Made by a program: the position numbers and the translations under genes. A DNA stretch of 64,000 nt from Thalassobius vesicularis (GTDB lineage: Bacteria; Pseudomonadota; Alphaproteobacteria; Rhodobacterales; Rhodobacteraceae), in the NCBI RefSeq assembly GCF_004799325.1, contig NZ_SSMD01000001.1, forward strand, positions 558,001-622,000. The letters are read 5' to 3'. Below, piece after piece: positions 49,499-57,382 of the stretch (position 1 is its first letter; the number at the start of each line of letters is the position of its first letter). The notes below the pieces were generated by a model. That model worked only from the letters and a program-made list of their open reading frames with translations, was not told where the DNA came from and did no database searches.

Positions 49499-50245
49499 TT
49501 GCCAAAGGGCCTGCTGGATGGTTCTTTGCGGGTATTGGGCGGTACGAGCGGCGATATGGACAAGTTTCCGGAAATCCTGGCCAGCAACGAATACGGGCGC
49601 TACTCGGTCCCCGAGGGGTTGGAGCATCGCCCCGCCGTGCGGCTGGTGACTGACGGACAGGTCTATGAGCCCGAGACGATCCGCTTCATGCGCGAGCACG
49701 CGGGGGATGGCGATATCATCCATGCCGGCACGTTCTTCGGGGACTTCCTGCCGGGGCTGAGTGCGGCAATCGCCCCCGACGCCCGGATCTGGGCGTTCGA
49801 GCCGAACCCGAATTCCTACGCCCATGCGACGCGGACCATTGCGCTGAATGGGTTGGAAAACGTGGTGCTGACCCATGCCGCCGTATCAAACTCGGACGCG
49901 CCGATCCGGTTCCGGACGCGTGATGCGCAGGGCAATCCGCTGGGCGGGCACAGCCGTTACGTGACCGAGGACGGGCCCGGCGTAGAAACCGTTCCGGCGA
50001 TCCAGCTGGACACGGTGATCCCGGATGACCGGCGCATCAGCATCCTGCAACTGGACGTCGAAGGGCACGAGCGCGCGGCGCTGGACGGGGCCTTGCGGCT
50101 GATCGCCCGTTGCCAGCCGATCCTGATCCTAGAGGAGTTCCGCCACAAACGCTGGATCAAGGCGCGGCTGGGCCACCTGGGGTACGAGCTGAAACGCAAG
50201 CTGCACGCCAACAGGGTCTTTGCCCCGGCGGATCGGGTGCTATAA
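49499..50245 (+). CDS. FkbM family methyltransferase
   Basis: 248 residues with a TTG start. GDIIHAGTFFGDFLPGLSAAI is the SAM-binding first motif (G-x-F-x-G), AFEPNPNSYAHATRTIALNGLENV the acidic second motif and ILQLDVEGHERAALDGA the FkbM signature. It transfers methyl groups to a hydroxyl of a small molecule or glycan; acceptor unknown. Divergent from ahcY. Confidence 0.85.
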   Translation: MPKGLLDGSLRVLGGTSGDMDKFPEILASNEYGRYSVPEGLEHRPAVRLVTDGQVYEPETIRFMREHAGDGDIIHAGTFFGDFLPGLSAAIAPDARIWAFEPNPNSYAHATRTIALNGLENVVLTHAAVSNSDAPIRFRTRDAQGNPLGGHSRYVTEDGPGVETVPAIQLDTVIPDDRRISILQLDVEGHERAALDGALRLIARCQPILILEEFRHKRWIKARLGHLGYELKRKLHANRVFAPADRVL

Positions 50246-50269
50246 CCGGGGCAAAACCCTGAGGTAGAC

Positions 50270-50866
50270 ATGGCAAAGCCCCCCCGCGCATGGCAACGCA
50301 TGCTGTCCGGCCGACGGCTGGATCTGCTGGACCCGACTCCGATGGATATCGAGATCGAGGACATCGCCCACGGTCTGGCCTTTGTCGCCCGCTGGAACGG
50401 GCAGACGCTGGGCGACTATGCCTATTCGGTGGCCGAACACTCGCTGCTGGTCGAGCAGCTGTTCAACCGGATGAACCCCGGCATCGGTGTGAAATGGCAG
50501 GTGGCGGCGCTGCTGCACGATGCGCCCGAGTATGTGATCGGAGACATGATCAGCCCGGTGAAGGCCGCGATCGGCCCCGCCTACGGCGAGCTGGATCAAC
50601 GCCTGACCGCCGCGATCCACATCCGGTTCGGGCTGCCCGCCCATATCCCGGCCGCGATCAAGAAACAGATCAAGCGCGCCGACACCATCAGCGCCTGGAT
50701 GGAGGCGACCCAGATCGCCGGGTTCTCGGAATCCGAGGCGAACAAGCTGTTCGGCAAGCCCGATCCGTTCTTTACCAAGGGCATGGACATCCGCCTGCGC
50801 CCCCCGGTCGAGGTACGCACGGCCTACACGGCGCGGCTGGACGATCTGTTACGGCAGATGGCTTAG
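50270..50866 (+). CDS. HD-domain phosphohydrolase (YfbR-like)
   Basis: 198 residues. Metal ligands are in SVAEHSLLVEQLF (His), ALLHDAPEYVIGDMISPVK (HD) and IKRADTISAWMEATQIAGF (Asp). This pattern, H...HD...D, fits 5'-nucleotidase YfbR-type enzymes. It converges with regA, overlapping by 4 bp. Confidence 0.85.
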   Translation: MAKPPRAWQRMLSGRRLDLLDPTPMDIEIEDIAHGLAFVARWNGQTLGDYAYSVAEHSLLVEQLFNRMNPGIGVKWQVAALLHDAPEYVIGDMISPVKAAIGPAYGELDQRLTAAIHIRFGLPAHIPAAIKKQIKRADTISAWMEATQIAGFSESEANKLFGKPDPFFTKGMDIRLRPPVEVRTAYTARLDDLLRQMA

Positions 50867-51414
50867 CGCGGGCTACGCTTGGCCAGGATGCGCTGCAGCG
50901 TACGGCGGTGCATGTTCAACCGGCGCGCGGTTTCGGAAACGTTGCGGTCGCACAGTTCGTACACGCGCTGGATATGTTCCCAACGGACGCGATCCGCGCT
51001 CATCGGGTTTTCCGGGGGCGGGGGCAGGGCATCGCCATTGGCCAGCAGCGCGTTGGTGATGTCGGTCGCATCCGCCGGTTTCGACAGATAGTCAGTAGCG
51101 CCGATCTTGACCGCGGCCACGGCGGTGGCAATCGCGCCATAGCCCGTCAGCACGACGATCCGGCAATCGGGGCGTTTCTCACGCAGCACTTCGACCACGT
51201 CCAGGCCATTGCCGTCCTCAAGCCGCAGGTCGCAGACCGCGTAGGCGGGCGGACGGGCGGTGGCGATGGCCTTACCAGCGGCGACAGAGCCGGCGGTTTC
51301 CACCTCGAACCCGCGCTTTTCCATCGCTTTGGCCAGTCTTTTCAGGAACGGCTCGTCGTCATCCACCAGAAGGAGGGTTTTGTCCTCGCCGATATCCTGA
51401 TGCGCCTCAGCCAT
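50863..51414 (-). CDS. regA: redox response regulator RegA (PrrA/ActR)
   Basis: 183 residues. Receiver domain with acidic pocket LLLVDDDEPFLKRL, phospho-acceptor Asp in AVCDLRLEDGNGLDVVEVL, Thr in VVLTGYGAIATAVAAVKIGATDYLSKPAD, then a Pro-rich linker and a Fis-type HTH (CDRNVSETARRLNMHRRTLQRILAKRSPR), the highly conserved RegA end. It is the global regulator of anaerobic and energy genes and is activated by RegB, whose gene is 800 bp away in the opposite direction. Confidence 0.95.
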   Translation of the reverse strand: MAEAHQDIGEDKTLLLVDDDEPFLKRLAKAMEKRGFEVETAGSVAAGKAIATARPPAYAVCDLRLEDGNGLDVVEVLREKRPDCRIVVLTGYGAIATAVAAVKIGATDYLSKPADATDITNALLANGDALPPPPENPMSADRVRWEHIQRVYELCDRNVSETARRLNMHRRTLQRILAKRSPR

Positions 51415-51495
51415 GCCAGTCTCCTCCGGGCCGCTACGATGGGTTAAAAGTTGTTCTATCCCGGCCCGTTGCCTGCGTCAAACATTCGCAGGTTG

Positions 51496-52128
51496 TTATC
51501 TGGCATCCATAAAGCACTGGATCTGCTCGGCCATACTTTCGGGTGACTGATCGCGTCGGAAGAACTCGATGAACCCGTCTTCGGGGAAAACCAGATAGGC
51601 AAAGGTCGAGTGGTCGATCAGATAGTATTCCTCGTCGCCTTCGTCCGGTTTCTGTTTCTGGTAGAAGGTGCGATAGGCCTGGCTGGCGGCCTTCACCTGC
51701 TCGGGCGTGCCGGTCAGGCCCAGCATACGGGGGTGCAGGTTGTCGGTGAAATCGCGGACGACCTCGGGGGTGTCGCGGTCCGGGTCGATCGAGATGAAGA
51801 CCGGCTTCACGATGGTGCCGCGGTTTTCCAGGATCTCGATCGCATCGGCGTTGCGGGAATTGTCCAGCGGGCAAACGTCGGGGCAGAAGGTATAGCCGAA
51901 ATACAGCAGGCTGGGCTGGTCGATCACGTCCTTGTCGGTGACGGTCTTGCCGTTTTCATCCACCAGCGTGAACGCCCCGCCGATCTGCGAGGTTCCGCCC
52001 GCGACAGCCCCGGTCCGGCATTGCGCGTACTTGTCCGTCTGGTCGGGCCCCGAGGACACGTACCAAGTGGCGCCCAGCATGGCGGCAACGGCAACGGCAG
52101 AGGTGACGGCAATCAGGGCGCGGGACAT
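51496..52128 (-). CDS. senC: SCO1/SenC copper chaperone (PrrC)
   Basis: 210 residues with an N-terminal membrane anchor (ALIAVTSAVAVAAMLGATW). The copper-binding CxxxC is in YFGYTFCPDVCPLDN, with the third ligand His in DHSTFAYLVFP. It assembles the CuA site of cytochrome oxidase and modulates RegB signalling in Rhodobacter. Located between regA and regB, divergent from regB, the usual arrangement. Confidence 0.93.
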   Translation of the reverse strand: MSRALIAVTSAVAVAAMLGATWYVSSGPDQTDKYAQCRTGAVAGGTSQIGGAFTLVDENGKTVTDKDVIDQPSLLYFGYTFCPDVCPLDNSRNADAIEILENRGTIVKPVFISIDPDRDTPEVVRDFTDNLHPRMLGLTGTPEQVKAASQAYRTFYQKQKPDEGDEEYYLIDHSTFAYLVFPEDGFIEFFRRDQSPESMAEQIQCFMDAR

Positions 52129-52216
52129 GGGATTCCCTCCTCGGGAACGTTATTGATCTGTTGTCCATGCATATTTAACACTGAACCCCAAAGTTCAACG
52201 GGACGAAGCGGCGCAC

Positions 52217-53614
52217 ATGAACCAGACGAATTTCGGGGTGACCAAGGGCCGCGACCGCGGCAACTGGATCAAGTTGCGCACGATCACGCTGCTGCGCTGG
52301 GTTGCCATTGCGGGCCAGGTGATTGCCCTACTGGTCGCCCAACACGTGCTGAACCTGAAGCTGGAATTCGGTCTGTGCCTGCTGGTGGTCAGCGTGTCCG
52401 TCGTCGGCAACCTGATCGCGATGTTCATCTTTCCGCAAAGCAAGCGCCTGACGGAAAACGAAAACCTGCTGATGGTTCTGTTCGACCTGCTGCAACTGAG
52501 CCTGCTGCTGTACCTGACCGGTGGCCTGCACAATCCGTTCTCGATCCTGATCCTTGGGCCGGTGACGGTGTCGGCCTCGGCGCTGACGTTGCGCTCGACG
52601 GTGTTTCTGGCGATCACGGCGATCCTGGCGGTGACGCTGCTGGCCGAATTCCACCTGCCGCTGCGGACGGAACAGGGCTTTATCCTGCGGGTGCCCGAGA
52701 TTTTCGTGTTCGGCAACTGGGCGGCGATCGTGATCGCGGTGGTGTTCCTGGGGATTTATTCGCGCAAGGTGACGGTCGAGATGCACTCGATGTCCGACGC
52801 GTTGCAGGCCACCTATATGGCGCTGTCGCGGGAACAGAAGCTGACCGATATCGGCGGCATCGTCGCGGCGGCGGCGCATGAGCTTGGCACGCCCCTTGCC
52901 ACGATCAAACTGACCAGCGCCGAGCTGATCGAGGAGCTGGACGACCGCCCCGACCTGCAAGAGGACGCGCGCCTGATCAAGGAACAGGCGGATCGGTGCC
53001 GGGACATCATGCGCTCGATGGGCCGGGCCGGTAAGGACGACCTGCACATGCGTCAGGCGCCACTGTCCGCCGTGATCCGCGAAGCCGCCGAGCCGCATAT
53101 GGGCCGCGGCAAGGACATCCACCTGGATCAGCACGCCGAGGGGCTGGACCCGACCCAGCAACCCTCGATCCTGCGGCGGCCGGAAATCATCCACGGGCTG
53201 CGGAACCTGATCCAGAACGGCGTGGATTTCGCCACCGATAACGTCTGGGTCGAAACCGAGTGGAGCGACGACACCATCGTCATCCGCATCATGGACGACG
53301 GGGCCGGATACCCCGCGCATCTGATCGGCAAGATCGGCGATCCATTCATGCGGCGGCGACGCAGTTCCGCAGACCACGCCCAGCGCCCGGAATACGAGGG
53401 CATGGGTCTGGGCCTGTTCATCGCAAAGACGTTGCTGGAACGGTCCGGGGCCGAGCTGAGCTTTGCGAACGGGCGCGAACCGGGGTCGCATCGTCACAAT
53501 CCGACTCAGCAGATCGGCGCTATCGTAGAGGTTGTTTGGCCGCGCACGAAAATTGACGCGCAAATCGGGGAAAATGTTGTTCCGTTGGGTGAAAACAAGC
53601 CTCTAAGCCTCTGA
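52217..53614 (+). CDS. regB: redox sensor histidine kinase RegB (PrrB)
   Basis: 465 residues. Six membrane helices in the first 170 residues, with the quinone-binding GGLHNPF between helices 3 and 4. The H-box is AAAAHELGTPLATIKL, the redox-active Cys is in EQADRCRDIMRSMGRAGKDD, and the ATPase domain has RNLIQNGVDFA (N box), MDDGAGYP (G1) and GMGLGLFIAKTLLERSG (G2). It phosphorylates RegA. Confidence 0.95.
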   Translation: MNQTNFGVTKGRDRGNWIKLRTITLLRWVAIAGQVIALLVAQHVLNLKLEFGLCLLVVSVSVVGNLIAMFIFPQSKRLTENENLLMVLFDLLQLSLLLYLTGGLHNPFSILILGPVTVSASALTLRSTVFLAITAILAVTLLAEFHLPLRTEQGFILRVPEIFVFGNWAAIVIAVVFLGIYSRKVTVEMHSMSDALQATYMALSREQKLTDIGGIVAAAAHELGTPLATIKLTSAELIEELDDRPDLQEDARLIKEQADRCRDIMRSMGRAGKDDLHMRQAPLSAVIREAAEPHMGRGKDIHLDQHAEGLDPTQQPSILRRPEIIHGLRNLIQNGVDFATDNVWVETEWSDDTIVIRIMDDGAGYPAHLIGKIGDPFMRRRRSSADHAQRPEYEGMGLGLFIAKTLLERSGAELSFANGREPGSHRHNPTQQIGAIVEVVWPRTKIDAQIGENVVPLGENKPLSL

Positions 53615-53626
53615 AAGCTTGTGATG

Positions 53627-53641
53627 TTAACCTTTTGTTAA
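53627..53641 (+). promoter_or_regulatory. CtrA-binding box upstream of the DivL-like gene
   Basis: TTAACCTTTTGTTAA is a perfect TTAA-N7-TTAA CtrA consensus, extended by the preferred C after each half. It lies 46 bp before the ATG of the PAS gene, within the likely promoter. The adjacent gene's synteny with DivL makes a cell-cycle or motility regulatory link plausible. Confidence 0.7.
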
Positions 53642-53686
53642 CCTTTGTCTCCGCAACCTCTCCGAGTATTTCCACCCGGGGGCGCC

Positions 53687-55204
53687 ATGATTGCGTTGAC
53701 CACGATCCTGCTAACCTCGTTGTTCTCTGCAACCGCTGCCGGGGCCGCCGCCTATCACATCATGACACATGTGCGCCCGGTCCGGTCCGCGCGCGGTTTG
53801 CCAGACCACGATGCGCGCTTTCTGTTCGAAGGGCGGCGCCTGCTGAATGCCTCGGGCGGGGGCGAATGGCTGCTGGAGACCGGGCAGGGCAGGGGTGCCA
53901 CCGATTGGGAGCAACTGCGCGAAGTGCTGATGCCGCGTTTTCCCAGCCTGCCCGAAGCCCCCGAGGAGATGGACGCCGATATCATCACCTGCCCGACCAA
54001 TATCCCCGAGGATGACGCCGAACTGCTGCTGGAACGCATCAACGACCTGACGCGCGTCACGCTGCTGCAAGCCGGAAACACCCTGGCGCAACCCGCCGAT
54101 ATCCACGCCAAACTGCTGTCCGACCGCAAGATGGACACGCTAACGCAAGCCGTCGAGGGCAGCCCCTATCCAATCTGGGCTACTGACTGCGAAAACCGGA
54201 TCACCTGGGCGAACGAGGCTTATCTGCATCTGGCCGACAACGCACACACGACCAGCGGCACCGGCCTGCCGGTTCTGTTTGACCTGCCCGAGCCATCGCC
54301 CACCGGGAACCCCCGCACGCGGCTGTCGCTGACGTTGAAGGACAACGACAGCAACATCTGGTTCGATGTCACCTCGTCGAAAACCAAAAACGGGCGGATG
54401 CATTATGCCATCGACATCAACGCAGTGGTGCAGGCGGAAATCGCCCAACGCAATTTCGTGCAAACCCTGACCAAGACCTTTGCGCAACTGTCGATCGGGC
54501 TGGTGATCTTCGACCGCAAACGCCAGTTGGCGCTGTTCAACCCCGCGCTGATCGATTTGCTGAGCCTGTCTCCGGAATTCCTGAGCGCGCGCCCCTCGTT
54601 GCTCAGCTTCTTTGACCGGCTGCGCGACATGCAGATCATGCCCGAGCCGAAGAACTACGGCAGCTGGCGCGAGAACCTGACCGAGCTGATCGATGCGGCA
54701 GCGGATGGGCGCTATGCCGAGACGTGGAGCCTGCCCAACGGCCTGACCTATCGCGTCAGCGGCCGGCCCCACCCGGACGGCGCGATTGCGTTCCTATTCG
54801 AGGATATCAGCTCGGAAGTGTTGCTGACCCGCCGATTCCGCGCGCAGTTGGACATGCTGCAATCGGTGGTGGATGGGCTGCCCCAGGCGGTCGCGGTGTT
54901 TTCGTCGGCCAAGGTTCTGCTGTTCGCCAACAGCGCCTATCGCGTGATGTGGGACAGCGATCCCGACAGCACCTTTGCCGACATGAGCCTGACCGACGCC
55001 ACGCGGCTTTGGCGCACGCGCCTTGCGCCGGGGGCCGACCTGTCCGAGCTGCGCCCCGGCCTGACACATGCGTTGAACCTGCCGCTGGATGACGGGGGGT
55101 GCCTGTCATGCTCCGTCCGCCCGCTAATCGGGGGCGCATTCGCCGTCAACTTTACCGAGATACAGGCCCAACCCCGGTTGCCGTTGCTGGAACAGCCCGC
55201 CTGA
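53687..55204 (+). CDS. divL: PAS-domain protein, DivL-like, without kinase domain
   Basis: 505 residues. One N-terminal membrane helix (ALTTILLTSLFSATAAGAAAYHIM) and three PAS-like modules: near 165-250 (SPYPIWATDCENRITWANEAYL), 275-390 (LSIGLVIFDRKRQLALFNPALIDLL) and 400-490 (VVDGLPQAVAVFSSAKVLLFANSAYRVMW). No HisKA or HATPase region follows. The downstream run tsaE-amgK-murU-addB-addA-trxA is as for divL in other alphaproteobacteria, and a CtrA box precedes it. Start ATG 53687 with GGGGGCG upstream. The DivL name rests on synteny and domain layout. Confidence 0.65.
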   Translation: MIALTTILLTSLFSATAAGAAAYHIMTHVRPVRSARGLPDHDARFLFEGRRLLNASGGGEWLLETGQGRGATDWEQLREVLMPRFPSLPEAPEEMDADIITCPTNIPEDDAELLLERINDLTRVTLLQAGNTLAQPADIHAKLLSDRKMDTLTQAVEGSPYPIWATDCENRITWANEAYLHLADNAHTTSGTGLPVLFDLPEPSPTGNPRTRLSLTLKDNDSNIWFDVTSSKTKNGRMHYAIDINAVVQAEIAQRNFVQTLTKTFAQLSIGLVIFDRKRQLALFNPALIDLLSLSPEFLSARPSLLSFFDRLRDMQIMPEPKNYGSWRENLTELIDAAADGRYAETWSLPNGLTYRVSGRPHPDGAIAFLFEDISSEVLLTRRFRAQLDMLQSVVDGLPQAVAVFSSAKVLLFANSAYRVMWDSDPDSTFADMSLTDATRLWRTRLAPGADLSELRPGLTHALNLPLDDGGCLSCSVRPLIGGAFAVNFTEIQAQPRLPLLEQPA

Positions 55205-55245
55205 ACCTGCTTGCGGGTGGCGCGCGGTCGGGTAATCTCGGGCGC

Positions 55246-55707
55246 ATGCCAGACGCGCCCCTGACCACCCGGTTTCAAGACCCAGACGACACCGCTCGCT
55301 TTGCCGCAGAGCTGGGAAAACGGCTGCATGCCGGTGACGTGATCCTGCTGGAGGGCGGGATCGGCGCGGGCAAGACCCATTTCGCCCGCAGCCTGATCCA
55401 ATCGCTGATGGCCGAGCCCGAGGACGTGCCCTCGCCGACCTTCACCTTGGTGCAGGTCTATGACGGCCCCGCGTGTGAAATCTGGCACGCCGATCTGTAC
55501 CGCCTGACCGACCCGAACGAGGCGATCGAACTGGGCCTGGAAGAGGCGTTCGAGACCGCGATTTGCCTGGTGGAATGGCCCGACCGGCTGGGCGATCTGG
55601 CGCCGGACACTGCCTTGACGCTTGCCTTTCGGGCCGAACCCGACGACAGCCGTATCATGACGGCAACCGGCCCCGGATGGGCCACCCGGCTGGAGGGCCT
55701 GCTATGA
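55246..55707 (+). CDS. tsaE: tRNA threonylcarbamoyladenosine biosynthesis ATPase TsaE
   Basis: 153 residues. Walker A in LLEGGIGAGKTHFARSL, then PSPTFTLVQVYDG, HADLYRLTDPNEAIELGLEE and CLVEWPDRLG, all diagnostic. It partners TsaD, encoded at 39282. It overlaps amgK by 4 bp (ATGA). Confidence 0.93.
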   Translation: MPDAPLTTRFQDPDDTARFAAELGKRLHAGDVILLEGGIGAGKTHFARSLIQSLMAEPEDVPSPTFTLVQVYDGPACEIWHADLYRLTDPNEAIELGLEEAFETAICLVEWPDRLGDLAPDTALTLAFRAEPDDSRIMTATGPGWATRLEGLL

Positions 55708-56714
55708 CCGACCGCGCAACCCTAGCGGACCGTTTCGTTGCCACGACCGATTGGGCCGGGGCGCGGCGTGAAAATCTGGCGGGCGATGCCTCGAACCGGA
55801 AATATTACCGGCTTTGGCGCGGCGATGCCTCGGCCGTTCTGATGGATGCCCCCCCGGAAAAGGGCGAGGATATCCGCCCCTTCGTCCGCATCGCCCGGTT
55901 TCTGGACGGCGCCGGGCTAAGCGCGCCGCGCATCCTAGCCGAGGACGAAGCGCATGGCTTTCTGCTGCTCGAGGATCTGGGCGACGATCTGTTCGCCCGC
56001 GTCGTCGCCCGTGACCCCGCGACCGAGCAACCGCTGTACGAGGCCGCTACCGATGTCCTGCTTACCCTGCACCGCACCCCGCCGCCCGAACTGGACGCCT
56101 ACTCGCCCGAGTTCATGACCCAGATGGCCGGCCTGGCCTGGCGCTGGTATCGACGTGGGGTCCTAGGGGACGAGGCTGGACAGGCTGAATTCGAGGCCGC
56201 GTTCCTACCAATCCTGAAGACGCACGCGCCCGACCAGACCGTCCTGATCCAGCGCGACTATCACGCCGAAAACCTGCTGTGGCTGCCGGACCGCGAGGGC
56301 GCGCAACGGGTCGGGCTGCTGGACTTTCAGGACGCCCGAACCGGGCACCCCGCCTATGATCTGGTGTCGCTGTTGAAAGACGCGCGCCGCGATGTCTCGG
56401 CCCCGGTCGAGGCCGCGATGATCGCCCACTATATCGCCAAATCCGGCTGGAATAGTGACGCATTCACCGCCGCCTACCAAGTGCTGGGCGTTCAGCGGAA
56501 CCTGCGCATTCTGGGGGTGTTCGCCCGCCTGTCGCTGCACTTCAACAAACCGCATTACGTCGACCTGATCCCCCGCGTCTGGGATCACCTGATGGCCGGC
56601 CTGAACCACCCCGCGCTGGCACCCGTCGCCGACATGATCCGCGCCCTGCCGGCGCCCACACCCGACGCGCTGAAGAAACTCAAGGATCAGGCCGGATGCG
56701 TCCCGACTCTGTGA
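55704..56714 (+). CDS. amgK: anomeric kinase AmgK (aminoglycoside phosphotransferase fold)
   Basis: 336 residues. GDASNRKYYRLWRG, FLLLEDLGDDLFARV, catalytic VLIQRDYHAENLLWLPDR (H-x-D/N type) and VGLLDFQDARTGHPAYDLVSLLKDARRDV match AmgK, which phosphorylates N-acetylmuramic or N-acetylglucosamine sugars at C1 in peptidoglycan recycling. It overlaps murU by 19 bp, so the two-step pathway genes are coupled. Confidence 0.88.
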   Translation: MTDRATLADRFVATTDWAGARRENLAGDASNRKYYRLWRGDASAVLMDAPPEKGEDIRPFVRIARFLDGAGLSAPRILAEDEAHGFLLLEDLGDDLFARVVARDPATEQPLYEAATDVLLTLHRTPPPELDAYSPEFMTQMAGLAWRWYRRGVLGDEAGQAEFEAAFLPILKTHAPDQTVLIQRDYHAENLLWLPDREGAQRVGLLDFQDARTGHPAYDLVSLLKDARRDVSAPVEAAMIAHYIAKSGWNSDAFTAAYQVLGVQRNLRILGVFARLSLHFNKPHYVDLIPRVWDHLMAGLNHPALAPVADMIRALPAPTPDALKKLKDQAGCVPTL

Positions 56715-57382
56715 TGTTGTTCGCGGCGGGGTTTGGCACCCGGATGGGGGCACTGACCGCCGATCGCCCCAAACCGATGATCGAGGTCGCGGGCAAACCG
56801 CTGCTGGACCACGCGCTGGAACTGGTCGAGGCGATCCAGCCCGCTCGGACGGTGGTGAACGTGCACTACCTGCCCGACGCGATCCGCACCCATCTGGCGG
56901 GCCGGGACATCGCGATCTCGGACGAAAGCGACCGCATTCTTGAAACAGGCGGCGGGCTACGAAAAGCTCTGCCTTTGCTGGGCAATGGCCCGGTTTTCAC
57001 GATGAACACCGATGCGGTCTGGGCTGGCCCGAACCCATTGCAACAGCTGCTGCACGCGTGGAACCCTGACCAGATGGACGCGCTGCTGCTGTGCATCCCG
57101 CTGGAAAACGCGGTGGGCCATACCGGGCAGGGGGACTTTGTCGCCGACAGCGAAAACCGCCTGACGCGCGGGCCGGGGCAGGTTTATTCCGGTCTGCAAA
57201 TCCTGAAACCCGATCTGCTGGCCGAGATCCCCGAGGACGCTTTCTCGCTCAACCTTTTGTGGAATCGCATGCTGGCCCAACGGCGGCTGTTCGGACTATC
57301 CTATCCCGGTCAGTGGTGTGATGTCGGCCGTCCCGAAGGGATCGCGCTGGCCGAGCGTATGATCGGGTACACGCATGTTTGA
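56696..57382 (+). CDS. murU: N-acetylmuramate-1-phosphate uridylyltransferase MurU
   Basis: 228 residues. VMLFAAGFGTRMGALTADRPKPMIEVAGKPLLDHAL is the nucleotidyltransferase signature (given in pieces: GFGTRM, DRPKPMIEV). FTMNTDAVW provides the metal Asp. It transfers UMP onto sugar-1-phosphate made by AmgK, returning wall sugars to UDP-MurNAc and bypassing the fosfomycin target. Eight bases overlap addB. Confidence 0.88.
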   Translation: MRPDSVMLFAAGFGTRMGALTADRPKPMIEVAGKPLLDHALELVEAIQPARTVVNVHYLPDAIRTHLAGRDIAISDESDRILETGGGLRKALPLLGNGPVFTMNTDAVWAGPNPLQQLLHAWNPDQMDALLLCIPLENAVGHTGQGDFVADSENRLTRGPGQVYSGLQILKPDLLAEIPEDAFSLNLLWNRMLAQRRLFGLSYPGQWCDVGRPEGIALAERMIGYTHV

